A DNA stretch of 64,000 nt. Source: Lucifuga dentata (taxonomy: Eukaryota > Chordata > Actinopteri > Ophidiiformes > Bythitidae). Positions 11,579-25,027 of the stretch are shown here, in pieces. A program made the position numbers and the translations under genes. Below the pieces are notes generated by a model. It searched no databases. It saw nothing but the letters and a program-made list of their open reading frames with translations, and was not told the origin of the DNA. The first letter of the stretch is position 1, and each line of letters opens with the position of its first letter. The stretch is taken from NCBI GenBank assembly GCA_014773175.1, contig VXCM01000998.1, forward strand, positions 1 through 64,000. Reading direction: 5' to 3'.

Positions 11579-14500
11579 GTATACAGGCATGCAATCTCTG
11601 TTACTCATTCCATTCTGTTTACATATTCTCTACTCCATTGTGTTCGGGTCTTACGTTTTTTTGTAGACCCAGCTGAAACACTTGTTGGTGTCGTGTTCGT
11701 GTTTTACAAAGCGAGGTGTCTGGAGGAAGCCTGCCCGTGCCTTGGCTGCTCCTTGGCGCTATCTTGCCCTCAGGCGAGGGGCGGCTGAATGGGTCTGTTT
11801 TGCCCAACAGCCTGCCATTCTAAGGGGGAAATGGAGTGTGCATAATCCATGTCAGTGATACCTCCTAGTTCCTCACCGTCTTCCTCTTCCTCTCCTCCCT
11901 ACTCTTCTTTCATCTCCCCTCTGTGCCTCTGCTGTTTGATAACACCTCGCCCCCTGCTGCCGAGATTACAGCTAGAACCATCTCGTTTCTGGACTTGTTC
12001 CCAAAGTTCTGATAACTTTAAACACAGTTTAGCTTTTTCTACAGTTTACCAATCATGGGTCTTTGTTGGGTTTTTTCCTTTTTTTGTCATATTCATGTCA
12101 ACATTAGCATATGTCAACATGGCTCTTGACAGACATGTGCCAAGCAATTTTTAGAACACGTCAATTTACATTCATGCGTGACATTTAGCTCCAGCGATGG
12201 ATCGTCGTAGGGTTGGCAAATTTGTGCTTCAGTTCAATTGGAGTTCAGAGTCCCTAAAGTTTGGATGATTTCCTAAAACTTAATCCGTTCCCTGAAATCC
12301 ACTTGTGTTTTTTGGTTTGAGTCTGTTCTTTCTCTGTATTTTAGAAAAACTGATTAATGGATTAATAGAAATGTAAATTCAAGAGGAAAAATCCACCCGC
12401 AAACATGTAATGCTCTTGAAACAGCAGTTATTGATGATGCCTTCAGTTGGTCGGCCCCGTTTGTTGTGGGGTGGTGACGTTTCCTGTTCCACCGGCCGTG
12501 CATGTAGACAATGAATGTCATATTGATATTTCCACAGCCAGAATGGAGTTTGAAGGGAGAAACATTTTCCACTATCTGAAACAATAAAATGAGAGGGCTT
12601 TGTTCTGGACTTCACATTTTAAACATGTAATAATCATGTAGGATGAACACATTCTGCATCAAATCATGACGCACCTTTTATCACAGCAGAAAGACTTAAT
12701 GAGGATGAGGAGTTCATTATGTATTTAAAATGAACTTATAATGAAAAAGTATTTAATCTTGTTACATTTCATGTATACTCTGAATTACTGATAACACCAA
12801 GCAGTGTCAAGAAAAAAAATTACAAAATGCACTAAGAATACAAGAAAAAAAAACCCATAAATCACAATAATTGAAGCGGCTTTGATACAGGGTGATGTTG
12901 CTTTCTCTAAGTTTTGTAATCTTCAGCATACTTAAAGCGTGGTGGGAATGTGAGGAATGTCATTTCTACTCCGGATACATTCAGGTAAAGTAGTTACAAA
13001 CTTTACGCCCGAAAGTGCCTCAAGTCTCCCAGAATCAAAATTACACATTGATGTATAAAGCATATCAATGCATTTGCTCTTTGGTGTCTCTCAGATTTAA
13101 CTGGAAAAATACTTTAATCTTTGTAATTATGACACATTACCTGTGTAGCCATTTTATTACATCCAGTAATATCACGAGCTGTTTCCTTTCACAGATCTCC
13201 ACTGACAACAGGGAACCATTAAAGCATTAACACCGATTCACCTTTGTGGCATTTCACACTGACTGATATTGAACTGCCCTCTGTTCTTTTCTGCCATCAA
13301 CCGGCAGTAAAGATCCGTATCTGCATAGTTTCCGCTGATAACAAGATACAAGAATGAGAACCACACGTTGAGAGATAACTTTTTTTTAATGATTTCTAAC
13401 AGAGAACAACACTTTTTATAAAGTTTTGTGATTTTAAATGAAGTCTGATGAAAGAGGAAACAGAAACAAGCCAACAGTGTATAATTACCACAAGAAGTGC
13501 TGGAAGATCAGCAGTTGAGACATGGGGCTGCAAAGGGAAAGAGGTTTAAAGCACGTGTTTCAAGATCGACCAACACAGCTGTTGCTTCTGCAATGTCTGG
13601 ACCCTAGAAAAAGCTGCAATGCTGTAGATGTGAAGCTGTTATGTCTACTGAATCCTTTGGCAGTCACATAAATGTGCTGTTTTCATGGATTCTTGGTTTT
13701 TGTGGATGTCTAAAAGCAGCCATATACTAGCTATAAATGACTTTGCAGGTTCTAAGGACAAAACATGGTAAAACAAATTGCTTCAGACTCTGTAGCTCAG
13801 TCAGTTATAATTTTTCTCACACCCTCAGTGTGTAACTTAGTTATGGTCTGAAATGTTCAACGACTGGTTAGCTTGTGTTGCTGAAAATCCTCAACTTTAC
13901 GTGCTTTTTGGTAGTAAATAATCATCTCAGCTGCTTTTATCGCTCTTTCACTGCAGCCATTGTTGTTTCTTGAGTTTGGCCATAGTTTCTCTTAGTTATA
14001 CTTAGATTCTCCATGTTCCTCTTCCAACTCGCACAGAGAACATAAACATGCATGCTGCATTGAATACATAAATTTGTAGAGCCATCCATTGGCTGGATTT
14101 TAATGTCAGATGCCTCTGAGCACCCTTGTCATGATCTAAGTAATTTTTTCTGACTGATAATTTGGAAATTGTGCTTTAAATTAAAAAAAAAAAAAAAAAA
14201 AAAGCAGTCTATTTAAAAAGCTACTTAGACTTTTGAACTGAGATGCTTTATGTTGCTCTCAGGGCCATTGTCTTTTGTAGAATATGAAATAAAAATAACA
14301 ATGCTGTGATGGTGTTGTTATGGAGAAAGCCCTCTGAGCGACTTCCTGTCTCACCCAATGCTGTGGTCATTGTCCTGGGAGTGGACACAGGAAGTAACTT
14401 CTCCATGGCGACCACAGAGGAGTGGTGGTGTTTACACCCATCATTTATTGTGCTCTTCCACATAAATCTACAGACTTCACTTATGTGTGACTTGTGAGTC

Positions 14501-14794
14501 TGTTTGATTATTGGATCTCCATCATTTACAGGAAACATAAAGTTGAGCTAAGAAATAATGGCTGTTTCCCTTCATAATAACAACATACTTGCTACTGTAA
14601 ATATTCCATAGTTGGCATTAACTTAATTGTATTTACCATATTGAATCTTAAGATAAATTCCCTGCTAAAAGTGGTGGTATGTGTTTGTCACCATGGACAT
14701 CAAAGGTTTATGAATAATTTAAAGCTAAAAGTTAACCTGGGTGTGTTGTAAGATCATGCTCCCATTGTGTCCAGCCTTTGAGTTTTAATGTTAG

Positions 14795-15467
14795 TTAAAG
14801 GATCATACCGGCGATAATGCATGCTTGAGTCCAATATACAATATACAACCCACTTACATTTTATCTTACTGACAACCATTTCCCAAAATATACTACTGGA
14901 GCAGAGCGGTAAATTTTAGAATTGTTTTTCCTACCTTCCAGACTGCAATTGGTTTCAGTTCATTCCAGTACGCTGTTAAAATCGACCTGTAGAGAATTGA
15001 AACGCACTTAAGGGAAGTAATCCACCACATGAACAATCTCTATTAAATTGTTTGTTGAAGTACCTTTATGTAACTGATCCAACATGGAGCTGCACGGAAG
15101 ACAATGTGTCTTCGCCAGGAAATATAGTTCCAGAAAAAGACGGTTTTTACAGAGAAATTAAAATGGCCATATCTTCTACAATTGTGTATAAGTGTTAGAA
15201 GGTGAAACATTGAATTTTAAGGTGAGTGTATCACCTGAACATTTGATTTTGNAGTGTTAGAAGGTGAAACATTGAATTTTAAGGTGAGTGTATCACCTGA
15301 ACATTTGATTTTGAAAGAGGAGTGGATTTGGAACAATAACAGAAAGCCTAAAATGCTATTTTATGTTTTGGAAATTGGTTGTCAGTAACACACCTATACT
15401 GTATATACAGTATATATACTGTATATATAGGGCTTAAACATGCAAACTTGCCTGTGTGGTCCTTTAA
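14795..15467 (-). mobile_element. TTAA-bounded MITE, family 1, copy A
   Basis: Begins TTAAAGGATCATACC and ends GTGGTCCTTTAA, so the ends are inverted copies. The inner parts are GCATGCTTGAG on the left and CTTAAACATGC on the right. The interior matches copy E in direct orientation and copies B, C, D and F in reverse. There is no coding capacity. The element contains an N at 15252 flanked by two identical 61-base stretches (15191-15251 and 15253-15313), so its true length is about 610. A 20-base palindrome lies near its right end. Confidence 0.85.
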
Positions 15468-16654
15468 CCCAGCATTTATTTACCAGCTGTCAGCTGGGTT
15501 TTTGTTTCAACCTGAAGTTACACTGAAGCATTGACTTGAAACTGACTGGATTAATTAGATGAAACAGTAATATTTTCTGTGGAGGCAATAGGGTCTCTAA
15601 GAATTTGAGCTTGTGAAATAATGTTCTAAAATAATTTCACAGCTTTTGGTTGGGTATCACCTGTGAGCCTATGAAAAAAATGCTTGATTGTATATGAATA
15701 TGTAGTCATAAAGATTTTCATATACATTTCACTTTCTGATTGGGTATTCAGTAGTATTCAGCTAATTGAGCTTGGCTGTAAAGATAGAGTCAAACTTTCT
15801 GCTCATAACTGTAATCTAACTCGGATTTGGAAATTTAAGGGTTACTTTTTATGGGATTTCACTTGATTCATGTACAAAAGTTATTTACACATTCACAAAA
15901 ATTCTTCTAAAATTGGATACTGTGGAAATGTTTATTCACATATCATATTCATATATTAATGCATATGTATATATATTTTTTAACTGTTAACTGCCTCAAA
16001 AAAAGAAAAGACACAAAGGCTGTGAAATTATTTTGGAACATAACTTCAGAAGCTCAAATTCTTAGCAACCTTGTATTCGTCCCATACAAGAGCACTAAAG
16101 AGGAAGTACAGCAGCAACTGAGGTCACAAATTACAGGTACAGAAGAAAGATTGTACACATCAGAACACACAGTAGCATTCAGGTGGTGGTTATGATGTTA
16201 TCTAATTTTTACAATGTTGGCTGGTGTCATTGGGATCACTGCAGTACACTGTAACGCTTTCAGCTGCTTTCTCTGTCTTTTCCGTTCACCCTCCATCTAT
16301 TACAGCCATAACAATAATAGATCTCACATGGCAGTGTTGGGGTCTTAATTTAGCAAAGCCACATGGCACCGTTCTTCCAAAATAACATCCTCGCGTTCTC
16401 GAGGAGAACGTCTCACATTTTTGTGTCTGTTCCTGTGGTTGTGTCACCTGTCAGTGTTCAGCCAGTGGAATGTGGGGAGTTTGTGTGGACCGGTCTTCAT
16501 TCAGAATAACCAGCTTTCCTCTGCTGTGGGCACAGCCGAGCGTTCAGTCAGTTTTAATTAGTGTGGACAGCAATTCTAGCATGGACACGTTCCAGTCTGG
16601 CCCTGACCTCACCAGCTCAGGTGTCTAAACGTACCTTTGGGGACATAAATTGCC

Positions 16655-16985
16655 AACATCATAATGGCATTTACATGGATGTTAAAGTTTGACTATAGTT
16701 TGATTACGGCAATAAATAGATTTTTTCAAATGTCATTACCAACATAATTGCATTGAAATGAGCACAAATTGACTTAATCTTCCTCTGAGTAACAGGCCTG
16801 GTTGATGCGACTGTAAATATAATTGGAGTAAATCACCTCTGCATGCATTTCCTCACTTGATGGACTCTCCCTTTACTCCGATTAAGTTTCGTCTGTATTC
16901 ATTGAATCCTATTAATTATGTCCATGTATACGTCTTAGTTACATTTTTGCCTTCATCACAGTTACAAATTGTGGCAAATAATAAA
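16655..16985. repeat. Family-3 diverged interspersed repeat
   Basis: Shares ordered short blocks with about 49620-49870 and 56395-56695: TGCATTTCCTCAC, GAATCCTATTAATT and ATTTTTGCC or a close variant. Old and diverged, with no coding capacity. The class is unknown to me; related stretches elsewhere have TTTACATG/CATGTAAA inverted motifs suggestive of a DNA-transposon relic. Confidence 0.6.
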
Positions 16986-18962
16986 GCAAACTGATAAATT
17001 GGTTCTGTTGCTTCTCTCTGTCTTTACTGATTTGTTTGTTTCCCTCTTGTGCATCTATCTGAGTATACATGACGTAACAGGATCATTGGGTATTTTTAAC
17101 AACATGCTCTTTTAATGAAACACCTTGGCAGCTCGAGTATCATAGAAAAATGCTTCTCGTGCAACTTTTGTATTTACGACTTCTTTTGGTGTTCACTTGC
17201 ATGCAAATCCTAAATACAACATTTCTGAAAATTCAAGAAGTCAGGACAAGAGTGGGTACACTTTGCTAAAGTCAACGAAAAAAACTGCAAAAATCGATTC
17301 AGTACGGCATTCTAAAGGATTTGGGTTTGATACTGGATTCAGGTTTGATGCTGCGTATTCTGGATCAATCCTGACATAGGAAATTTAAAATATTTGCAGC
17401 ATAGCTTCCAGCCGCCAGTGGCAGCACTAATTTAGAGGCGACTGTACATCACTTAAGTCAGTAAGTTATGAAAGAATCCTTTGCGATCTTAGATTTTACA
17501 CACTGTGGACTATATCGATTTTAATGCTAGTTGCATGTGTTTTTTTTTTTTTTTTTTNTTTTTTTTTTTTTTTTTCAATTTAAACATGCCTGACATTTAT
17601 CTGAAATCTCCTGAAGGACTGTGGACATATTATGACAGTCATACATCAGGGTTAATAAAATATTATCAAACCCTAAATGTTATCAGTAAGCAGCACGGAA
17701 GGAAGGATGGTGAAGATCTGTGCAGAGCCTCAGCGTTCTCTTCTCCCTCTCACTCGTCTCGACTCCAATGTTGCTTAAGTTCACACTCTCGCTTTCCCAC
17801 AGCTCAAATTTCAGAAAACCAATCTCTCTCTCTCTTTTCTTTTTTTCTTCCTTCATTCTCACAATTTTGTCTGTCTTCCCATGTGTCTTTCCCTCTCTAT
17901 TCACTGTCTTTTTTCTTTTCTCTCTCATGTTCCACACACAGACACATTTCGTCCTCATCATTATTAGAGGCAGAGAGACTTGAGAACTGTGTGAGTGAGT
18001 GTAAAACATGATTTGAGAGGTAGTAAAAAATCTGTAAGGTTGTTTAACTGCAGGCACTGAAACCCTATTAGTGTCCATGGAGGATAAGCAAGTCTCCCCT
18101 CTGGACCTAAATTGACAAGATAATTCAGCAGAGATAGTAATAATTTCCTCCACTCCCTCAAATCTGGGCTATTCACTTAGACTCATTCCTCAGGGATTAT
18201 TCACCAAAGCTGTAAATCTAGCCAAACTACATATTAGGGCTTTATGTTTTTGTTTTTTTTTTAATTTTTTACAGGTATGACTACTTGTCTTGTTTATATG
18301 TAAGAAGGTGTTTTACAGTGATTTTGCCCAGGTTACTCAGTTGGCTCATCCAGAAAAGGCCAAGGGCATTGAATGTGTGTTGAGACTGGTTTTGTTGGGG
18401 GGAAAGTCAGGACAATATAGTTTTAATCATGATGGCTTCTTTGGTGAATCTAATTACACACAGTCATTTTCGAGTACTGTCAAACAAATTTCCATCATGT
18501 GAAAATGTTTTCGAGGCTACTGCAAGTGCAATAAAGCTGCAGGGAGCGAGTCTGCACAAGAAGTGTTATAACACAAGCTCAAACCCAAAATGTTATAGTG
18601 TTGTCATTCTGCACTCTTTGTTTTCTCTTTGCTGAACTTGAAACTTTCTCATTCACAAGTGGATTAAAGCAGAAATCAAATTAACTTTGCTTATTTTCTC
18701 ACCAAACTAAAACAAAGATGGCAGAGCATCCAGAGTCGTGCTTGTGATGTCATTTCCTCATCTACTTTTTTTTGTTATGTAGTCACATGGGTAACACAAC
18801 TCACTTTATCCTACCAAACAAATATATATGCAAATATATTTGCTTGTACAAGGCCTCAAACTGACTGCTCTACTTTACAGCTGACATTTACTGTAATTGC
18901 AGTATTTTAACGAATATACTGTTTGAATTTCAGCTTTACGTATTGGTAAAAGTAGCTTACAC

Positions 18963-19060
18963 AGTTCAAGTTTATTAGTATAGCCCAATATCACATACAA
19001 TGTCTCAAAGGGCTTTACAGATTCACACATCAGTGGTTGTTACATCTCCAAGTTGGTCTA
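18963..19060 (-). repeat. LINE-type 3' end common in teleosts
   Basis: In reverse complement this reads AAGCCCTTTGAGACATTGTA, then GATATTGGGCTATACTAATA and a run into AAACTTGAACTG. The pattern 'ttgggctatacaaataaa-cttgaa' is a very common retroelement 3' terminus in fish genomes. A second example is at about 50526-50575 in plus orientation. I assign it only as a non-LTR-type tail. Confidence 0.6.
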
Positions 19061-20142
19061 GGGGAGAACAGGGAATAACATACAACTGGATGAAAAAAGT
19101 GCAGCATCTGTTCAATGAGTTACCAGGTTTTTATTGCCAGAAATAGCAGCTTAAATCAGACTTCAGGGAGAGCCAAGGCCAAAATAATGAACAAACCAGC
19201 CCTAACTACAAACAAAAAGATCAACCTAGATTATCAAAATAAGAATTACAATACTAATCCTAACTGTCTATCTGTGAAAAAACATGGACAAATCAAAATG
19301 GCAGCTCTCCCCTGCCATGCTTCCAGGCAGAACCAAATGCATATACAGACAAATTACACAATGTGTGACAAGGCAACAGGAATGGTCAGAGAGGGGTGAA
19401 ATGTAGATCCTCAGCCTTTAAATACACCCAGCTGGGCTGTGATTGGTTAATAGGTCCCCCAGGTACAGCCAATGGAGGGAGGAGTGAGTGGACCTGCAGC
19501 TAGAGACAGACTAACAGCACACACAACATAATACAGCACCTATGGGGGGGATGTAACAATGGTTCCCAAACTAGCCTAAGCTAAAGGAAAGGTGCAAAAG
19601 GAAGCGTAGGTGGGGTAGCAGGCAACTTTCAAAGACACAACACTAAACATAAAACATTACAGAAATATATAAAAACAGTAATAAAGACACAATCTAGTAC
19701 GAGGGCCTCAAAAAGATGTAGAAAGATGTAGTAAATATAGATAGAGTACAGCACCCCGAGAGCAGCAATGCAGAGAACCTGAGTGTCATGCGTTGCTGAA
19801 GATGGTGCCATGTGAGGTTTAGCGGCTCCGCTAAACTCCACAGAAACAAATTAAAGGCCATCGCAGTGCAACTTTTACTGCTGATCACGTGAAAGCACCT
19901 TTACAATAGGCTGCATGTCCTCATGCTGCAGTCAATGTACCAAACAGTCTAGAAAAAATTAGCCTGCTCCAACCATTCACCTTAAGTCAGGTATGAATCA
20001 GAAATGGTGTTTACTCATCTCCAAAGGACACTGTTGCAATCAGTGTAAAATAGCACATCATCAGATTAAGTTAATATCTCCTGAAATGGTTAGAACTAAC
20101 AAGTTCCACAGTGATTTCCACTCTCTACCTTTTGTTCAGCGT

Positions 20143-20349
20143 ATGTTAACTCTGTGGCCTTCTGTTTGCACTGTTATAATGTTACTTGTAGCTTCTAGCT
20201 TTAGCTTCTCACAGTGTCCAAGCATACAGGAGAGCTGCAGCTCCTTTCTCGACAAGGTCAAGGCTTCTCAGTGTGAGCTACAGTGTTGCCTCCAGGCTGA
20301 AGGTGAAGGATTCTGCAAAGGAATTATGCAGAATTGTGTTACATGTTGA
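20143..20349 (+). CDS. Hypothetical secreted-like cysteine-rich ORF (unproven)
   Basis: A 68-codon frame, part of a longer open frame from 19993. Residues 1-23 look like a signal peptide: a hydrophobic stretch around VIMLLVASSFSFS with a plausible cleavage after SFS. The remaining 45 residues hold eight cysteines spaced C-x6-C-x11-C-x3-CC-x8-C-x6-C-x2-C, ending in VTC-stop. A strong acceptor-like CTCTCTACCTTTTGTTCAG ends at 20139, just before the ATG. AATAAA hexamers occur near 20640. I do not recognise a family. It lies inside intron 1 on the same strand as myo9a. It may be chance: an open frame of this size is not rare in 64 kb, and nothing in the sequence shows expression. Confidence 0.25.
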   Translation: MLTLWPSVCTVIMLLVASSFSFSQCPSIQESCSSFLDKVKASQCELQCCLQAEGEGFCKGIMQNCVTC

Positions 20350-20382
20350 CACATTTGGGTGCAATGAATGCTGATCTGTAAT

Positions 20383-20386
<4 letters not shown>

Positions 20387-20419
<33 letters not shown>
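20387..20419. repeat. (TG)n microsatellite
   Basis: About 16 uninterrupted TG units shortly downstream of the cysteine-rich ORF. Confidence 0.95.
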
Positions 20420-20424
<5 letters not shown>

Positions 20425-23082
20425 GACTGTGCTTGTATGACATGTCCACTGCTGCATCAGTCAACTGACCCATCACCCACAGCTTCTCTCAGACTACCGC
20501 AGGAGCTCCATCTTCTGCAATTATAACATAGAGCAGTGATTTTTAGCGAGAAATACACACGTTGATATGTTGAAACATGTTTAACAATACCAGTCGTTTC
20601 ACTTTGATATTGACGCCTTAACTACACATTTAAAAAAATAAAAAATAAATAATTTTCTCAGGATGGTGAAATGTCTTGACAATGAGAAAAATGAAAGTTA
20701 GTCAGCCCTTTGAAATTTCTTGGATTTCTGCATGAAATGTCTGATTTTCATCCAATAATAGACAAACACATACTAACGTCACATAAACATCGTACTTCTC
20801 AGTGCTTTTATTGAACGTATTATTTAATAATTCACAGTCCAGGCTGGAAAAAACTATGTGAACCTCTACTGAGCTGGTAGAATCTCCTTTAGCAGCAATA
20901 ACCTGCTCTACTCATTTGTTGTAGCTGCTGATCAAATTTGCAGAATATGAGGACTCTATAAATCCGCTTCAGTTTATCCATATTTATTAATATTTCTTGC
21001 ATGAACAGCTCTCTTTGGGTTATGCTGTAGCATTTCTGTTGGTTACGGTCTTGTAGCCTGACTTGTCCATTCTAAAATTAAAAATGCTCTTCTTTTTTTA
21101 ATGATTCTGTTGTTTATTTACTTGTGTGTTTTGGCTAATTGTCTAATCATCATCTATAATTCATCATGTAACTTCTGCTAAGCTTGAAATGATGGACCTC
21201 ATCATCATCTTTGCATACATTTTTATTTTGATGCTATTAACTTCTTAGGTATCAAAATTAGGTATTGAATGACATTGCATTTTTTTTATGCAGTATTGAA
21301 ACATTTTTGTCTGGTACTGAAAGATTATAGTATTTTCAATTTCAACACGAATAACACAAATTTTAGCATTTAAGTCACTGTTATATCTTGCTATGAGCAC
21401 AGTGTTTATGGCTTTTGACTGTTTTTTTGGGAAGATGTTAATTAAATGTTTGTGAGATTTTGGTTGAACGTATGCAAGCTTTGAAGCTCCTACATCACAC
21501 AGCATGACTGTGTTTGATTATATTAATACATTATCACCAAACCTCCAACTTTAAGTATAGGAGCAACTTCACACTTGTCACTAAATATGCCATTTTATCC
21601 TCCAAACTTCGTGAAAATGCAACAGGTGTTTCTTTTCTTTGTAACATGGTAAATTCCACATCTGCTAAATCAAAGCACATTCGTGGCAAAGTTCATTGGT
21701 GTGTCTTTTTTTTATCAGCTCGTGTCCATTCCTTCTCTTTACAGTCACTTTCATGACTCGTACAAATGCGTTTCATGTCTGAAGTGTAAGTGTAATTTCC
21801 TCCCTGTGACAGCGAGGAGGCTGAGCCTGTTTTTGAAGGTGGCGTTGCCATATTATAAGCACAGGAAATGACAGTCATGTTTACTATATAACAGTTTGCT
21901 GTCTTTGCCTGATCTGTGCTGCAATACTCTTCAATAATTAGTACTTTCTTTTAAACATTGAAGAGCTAAGCTGCTGTAGAATGCTACAAAATCTGTTTTC
22001 TCTTTCTACATCTGTTGGTTTCATAGCTCTGTTGTCTAAAGGTGGAAAACAACTGGTCACCAACAACATATAATCAATTCTTCTTTGGCTCCTGCCCAAA
22101 TGCAAATTCTATAAAACAAACCTATGGTATGGTCTGGGCAGAGTTATCCATAATTTATAAACTAGCACAATTAACATTGTTGAACATGTAGCTAAAGAGG
22201 GAAATGCAAGATAGCACTGATGTTCTGAAAGTAGGGGTGTGGTCAATCAGTCTGCACCAGTGACGGACAGCAGATAGTCCCGCCCCCTGTCAGCAGATGA
22301 TGGATGCAGCGGCACATGATTGGATTTATTTTCAAATTGAGTCTCTATAATGGAGTCAAAGTGGTTGGAAGTGACAGATACAAACCGTGAGCGCTGGTTG
22401 ATGAGTTGTATATCTAAAAATGTTGCCAGTATCTGGTGTCACAAGATAATTTTGATGTTGACTGTGATATTATGATGCTTTTGTTATTTTGATAATTCAA
22501 TCATTAACATTGTGCAAATGAGCATTTTCCTTCCTGCAAATAGGGTGTTTTACCAGATATTAGCTTATAGAAATCAGTGTTCCTGATGGGGTGAGGGTGA
22601 GTTAAGTTGTCATTTTGTGCATTTAAAAAGAAAGTTACACAACTACTTTCAGTTCTGTGGCTGGTGTTGTTAGCATGGAGGTTGAAAAACTGAGGATGGT
22701 GCAACATAGGAAAAGATGTAAAGGCAGCGTTAGGAATGACTGTCGTCACACTCCACTCTGGCTCCACGAATTATAGCTTGAAGAAAGACCTATAATTGAG
22801 AGGAAACAAATACTGAGTAGTGAAAATTATGTAGATGATATTGTGATATGTTTAACCTTTACTAATAAACATGGAAACAGAGTTTGACACAGCATGAAGA
22901 TGTCAAATTCACAAATAAACCAACAAAAATTAGTAGACTAGATATTAGAGTTCACAGTCCAGTGCCAACTCACACACCTTAGTGAAATGCATCCGAATAC
23001 CACTAGCCAAAGGTATAATAAAGCATCATTATAGCATTGTGAGCTATCAGTACAGGAGCTTAGCCTTGATGACAGTGACACA

Positions 23083-23128
23083 CTCTCTATCTCTCTCTCT
23101 CGCTCTCGCTCTCTCTCTCTCTCTCTCA
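23083..23128. repeat. (CT)n microsatellite with CG interruptions
   Basis: CT repeats with CTCGCT interruptions. The low-complexity open frames on either strand here are artefacts of the repeat. Confidence 0.9.
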
Positions 23129-24900
23129 CTGCCTTTTGGAAAGATTACATCACAACGTAGCAAGCTGACCAAACTTGATCCTTCACTCCATCCCAACAAT
23201 GGCAGCCATTGTGACAGCTCACATGGCTGAAACTCATTTCAGAGGGAACCTCCAACATGGCAGCTCTCAGACAACATTCAAATTTGGAAACAACGGAAAC
23301 AGATTCTTTTTTTTTTTTTTTTTTTTTGTTTTTTATGATTCAATATGTAAAGTAAAAGATGTCAACTCTTGATCTTCAGAATGAAGAAATAAATGTAATT
23401 ACAATTGAGTGGTTTGCAGATGAATAAATGGACTCCACCCTTATTGTTTTAGAGGTTGGACAGTCTGCTGATTAGTGCACATTTCTGTATTTAATCCTCC
23501 ACCAAAGTGAAGCTACACCTTCTTTGTATTCTGACACAACAAGCCATTGTTTCAGGCTTTGGCTTGCACTACAGGTTATGTCAAGCCTCTGATCCAAGTA
23601 CTGATAAATTCCAGCCTTACTGCTACCTTGGTGAGATTACATCTGACCTAAGCTTAACTTTGAAAAAGCTGAACTGAAGAACACATTTTGTGTTTTACAG
23701 ATCCAGACTTTGCAGATCGTCTCTCTGTATAAATTCCAGTTTTATTGGTTGCTAATGTCTTAGAGAAGACTGGCGACCGTCACCTACCATAGCACTCAGT
23801 ACGGGAATCTGTTATGATTTCCGTAAAAGTCACCTGAAACAGATTTCAGGTCAGATTTCTTGACTGTGGTTTGTGATCCCTGATGACTGAGGTGATGTAA
23901 GCAGATCTATTTCTGGTTCAGTCGTAGTTCGTTCGTTCATTCGTCAGTCGTGGGAGAATAAAGACGAGACGAGGCCAAGATGAGTTTCTTACATCTGACC
24001 TCCGTCTGCTTTGTGTATTCTTCCGGGTTGCAACGCTCTGCCTTATCGCCATCACACCCTTTCTCCAAATTAGCTTGTATACACACACACACACACACTT
24101 AGGTGGAATTACATCATGCTTTAAACATCCTGTCTTTCTCTCTCTCTCTTTCCTTTCTCCTGTTTTCCCTCTGAAGACACCTTGAGTTGCTGTATTTGCT
24201 GCTCTGATTACATCATCACTTCACAGTGTCAGCGGTATTGTCCGTGGCTGTACGACATGTGGGACTGTATGCTTTGGTCATTTGAGAAAAGCACAATTAT
24301 ATAATTTTGATTCAATATGCAAAGTAAAACATGGTGATTTAAAAGTATTAAGTATTATTGATGACCTTTGACAATGTGGTATTTTCACTTGTTGTATTTT
24401 GTGCTCCAAGCCAACATTGTTCACTGAAGTTTACAGAAAATGAGGTCCTCTTGTGGCAAGTGCAGCTCAGAATATGCTTCTATTAATAGAAATTTTAAAG
24501 CAAAATGGAGAGATAATGCACTACTGACCCTCATGGTGATAAAAAGCAGTATATAAAGTACTTGGACACAGGAGTACAATTCATCTGGCTTGTCTCATCA
24601 TCCTTTACATTACATCATCCCATTCATCAGTGTGCCCAGTATGAGCAGAATTGCTACCATTTCACCATGAGTTGTTCAACGTTGATCCTTTTTTTGATGG
24701 AAAGGTAACGATGGTTGTTATTGGAGGATGTAATGTAACGAGGATCCTGGTGTTTTCATGGTGTCTATTAGTAGTTTTTCCTCCATGTGATGGTGAACAG
24801 AGAGGCAGCCGGCACAGCCACAACCCTAAATCCCCCCTATCCTTTAAGCAGCGAGCTGACCATCTGTTCCAGGCGCCTGGTCCAAGCTCAGTGCTCACAA

Positions 24901-24912
24901 CACACACGCACG

Positions 24913-24959
<47 letters not shown>
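24901..24959. repeat. (CA)n microsatellite
   Basis: CACGCACGCA at the left passes into about 23 pure CA units. The 126-codon plus frame and 116-codon minus frame crossing it are repeat artefacts. Confidence 0.95.
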
Positions 24960-24962
<3 letters not shown>

Positions 24963-25027
24963 AAACATCCAGCACACACAGCGGTCAGTAGGCTATCTTT
25001 ACATAAATACATCCTTATGAAGTTACG

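Larger units (their letters stand above)
10001..18950 (+). other. Intron 1, middle part
   Basis: No gene seen. Contents are TG and CT microsatellites (10501-10531, duplicated at an N; 11532-11572), TTAA element copy A (14795-15467), a family-3 repeat (about 16655-16985), a long T homopolymer with an N at 17558, and a CT-rich stretch (about 17820-17930). The 168-codon frame at 17505-18011 runs through these simple repeats and includes the N, so it is not a gene. Confidence 0.7.

Noticed and set aside
17505..18011. 168-codon ORF on the plus strand
   Set aside because: It runs through a T homopolymer, an N and a CT-rich tract, giving phenylalanine and serine runs. No domain and no splice logic.
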